NCBI GenBank assembly: GCA_002477595.1
Contig: DLQN01000052.1
Span: 1 to 5,951, forward strand
DNA: 5,951 nt
Origin: Roseivirga sp. UBA7431
GTDB lineage: Bacteria > Bacteroidota > Bacteroidia > Cytophagales > Cyclobacteriaceae
Direction of reading: 5' to 3'
Part shown: piece after piece, positions 5,485-5,951 of the stretch
Numbering within the stretch: the first letter of the stretch is position 1
Layout of the letters: each line of letters opens with the position of its first letter
Position numbers and translations under genes: made by a program
Notes under the pieces: model-generated
Database searches by the model: none
What the model saw: the letters and a program-made list of their open reading frames with translations, nothing else
What the model was told of the DNA's origin: nothing

Positions 5485-5951
5485 GCCCTAACCTCTTTGC
5501 CTTCCATGAAGTTGATAAAGGCTTTGTTCACCACGCGATTTCCACCGGGGGTAGGGTAGTTACCAGTGAAGTACCAGTCTCCAAGGTTTTTAGGACATGC
5601 GTCATGCAAGTTCTCAACCGTTTGATATACTACTTCAAGCTCGGCCTTTAAGCCTTCAGGTCTGACAATTTCAGTGATCTTATTGGAAACTTCTTCGTAT
5701 GTGAACTGGTCGTATAACTCCTTCACACAGTTTACCTGATCCTTATTGTTGATATTGGCCAAGGCTTTGTGATAAGCTTCTTCGAGTAGATTCTCTTTGA
5801 AATTTTCCTTTATGAGTGCAAGCATTGCTCTAAATGCCACGAACTCTTTGATCTTAGACATATCGATACCATAACAATCTGGATACCTGATTTGAGGCGC
5901 TGAAGAAACGATAACGATCTTCTTAGGCTCTAATCTATCCAGCATTTTAAG
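5478..5951 (-). CDS. purF: Amidophosphoribosyltransferase, C-terminal part, runs off right edge
   Basis: PurF makes 5-phosphoribosylamine from PRPP and glutamine, the first committed step of purine synthesis. Only the last 157 codons are visible: the frame is open to base 5951, and the ATG at 5945 is an internal methionine, not a start. The visible part contains the conserved KKIVIVSSAPQIRYPDCYG segment followed by IDMSK, matching the end of the phosphoribosyltransferase domain in PurF (SSAPxIRxPxxYGIDM). A long helical C-terminal extension follows, and then DWYFTGNYPTPGGNRVVNKA near the end. That extension is longer than in the E. coli enzyme; I associate it with the larger Bacteroidota form, from memory. 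The N-terminal glutaminase domain with its nucleophile cysteine and the PRPP-binding motif lie outside the window. The stop is a TAA at 5478-5480 inside a hairpin. No neighbouring purine gene is visible here. Confidence 0.88.
   Translation of the reverse strand, partial: LKMLDRLEPKKIVIVSSAPQIRYPDCYGIDMSKIKEFVAFRAMLALIKENFKENLLEEAYHKALANINNKDQVNCVKELYDQFTYEEVSNKITEIVRPEGLKAELEVVYQTVENLHDACPKNLGDWYFTGNYPTPGGNRVVNKAFINFMEGKEVRAY

Overview
The window looks like ordinary chromosomal DNA from a member of the Bacteroidota, probably a Cytophagales-type marine bacterium. This is inferred from three things: genes start without recognisable Shine-Dalgarno sequences, one lipoprotein has an acidic cluster right after the lipid-anchored cysteine, and the PurF, RlmD and S9 peptidase sequences have a Bacteroidota flavour. 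No rRNA, tRNA, CRISPR array, insertion sequence, phage gene or replication origin was seen.

Layout, left to right. The 5' part of a secreted S9-family (prolyl oligopeptidase-like) peptidase gene runs off the left edge (minus strand, 1-375). After a 235-bp gap comes rlmD, an Fe-S 23S rRNA uracil-C5 methyltransferase (minus, 611-2017), then mce, methylmalonyl-CoA epimerase (minus, 2113-2514). A 204-bp divergent intergenic region carries a palindromic REP-like element built from two inverted units. On the plus strand follows a two-gene unit, a conserved-looking protein of unknown function (2719-3135) overlapping by one base a HesB/IscA-type Fe-S carrier (3135-3461), closed by a strong hairpin terminator (3477-3514). 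On the minus strand, an AT-rich two-gene unit encodes a putative surface lipoprotein with a hydrophobic two-cysteine C-terminus (3811-4494) and an 85-residue two-helix membrane protein (3528-3785). Then come a carbon-nitrogen hydrolase (nitrilase superfamily; minus, 4660-5358), a single REP-like unit, and the 3' end of purF (minus, 5478-5951), whose start lies beyond the right edge.

Most genes are housekeeping: purine synthesis, rRNA modification, the propionate/methylmalonyl-CoA route and Fe-S cluster delivery. RlmD is itself an Fe-S enzyme, so the nearby Fe-S carrier could serve it, but they are on opposite strands and the proximity may be chance. The less explained parts are the lipoprotein/small membrane protein pair, which looks like an accessory cassette, the unknown protein translationally coupled to the Fe-S carrier, and the dispersed REP/REPIN-like repeat whose stems show compensatory base changes. 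No stretch over 300 bases lacks a gene; the longest gene-free stretch is 376-610, where no clear promoter or terminator was found.
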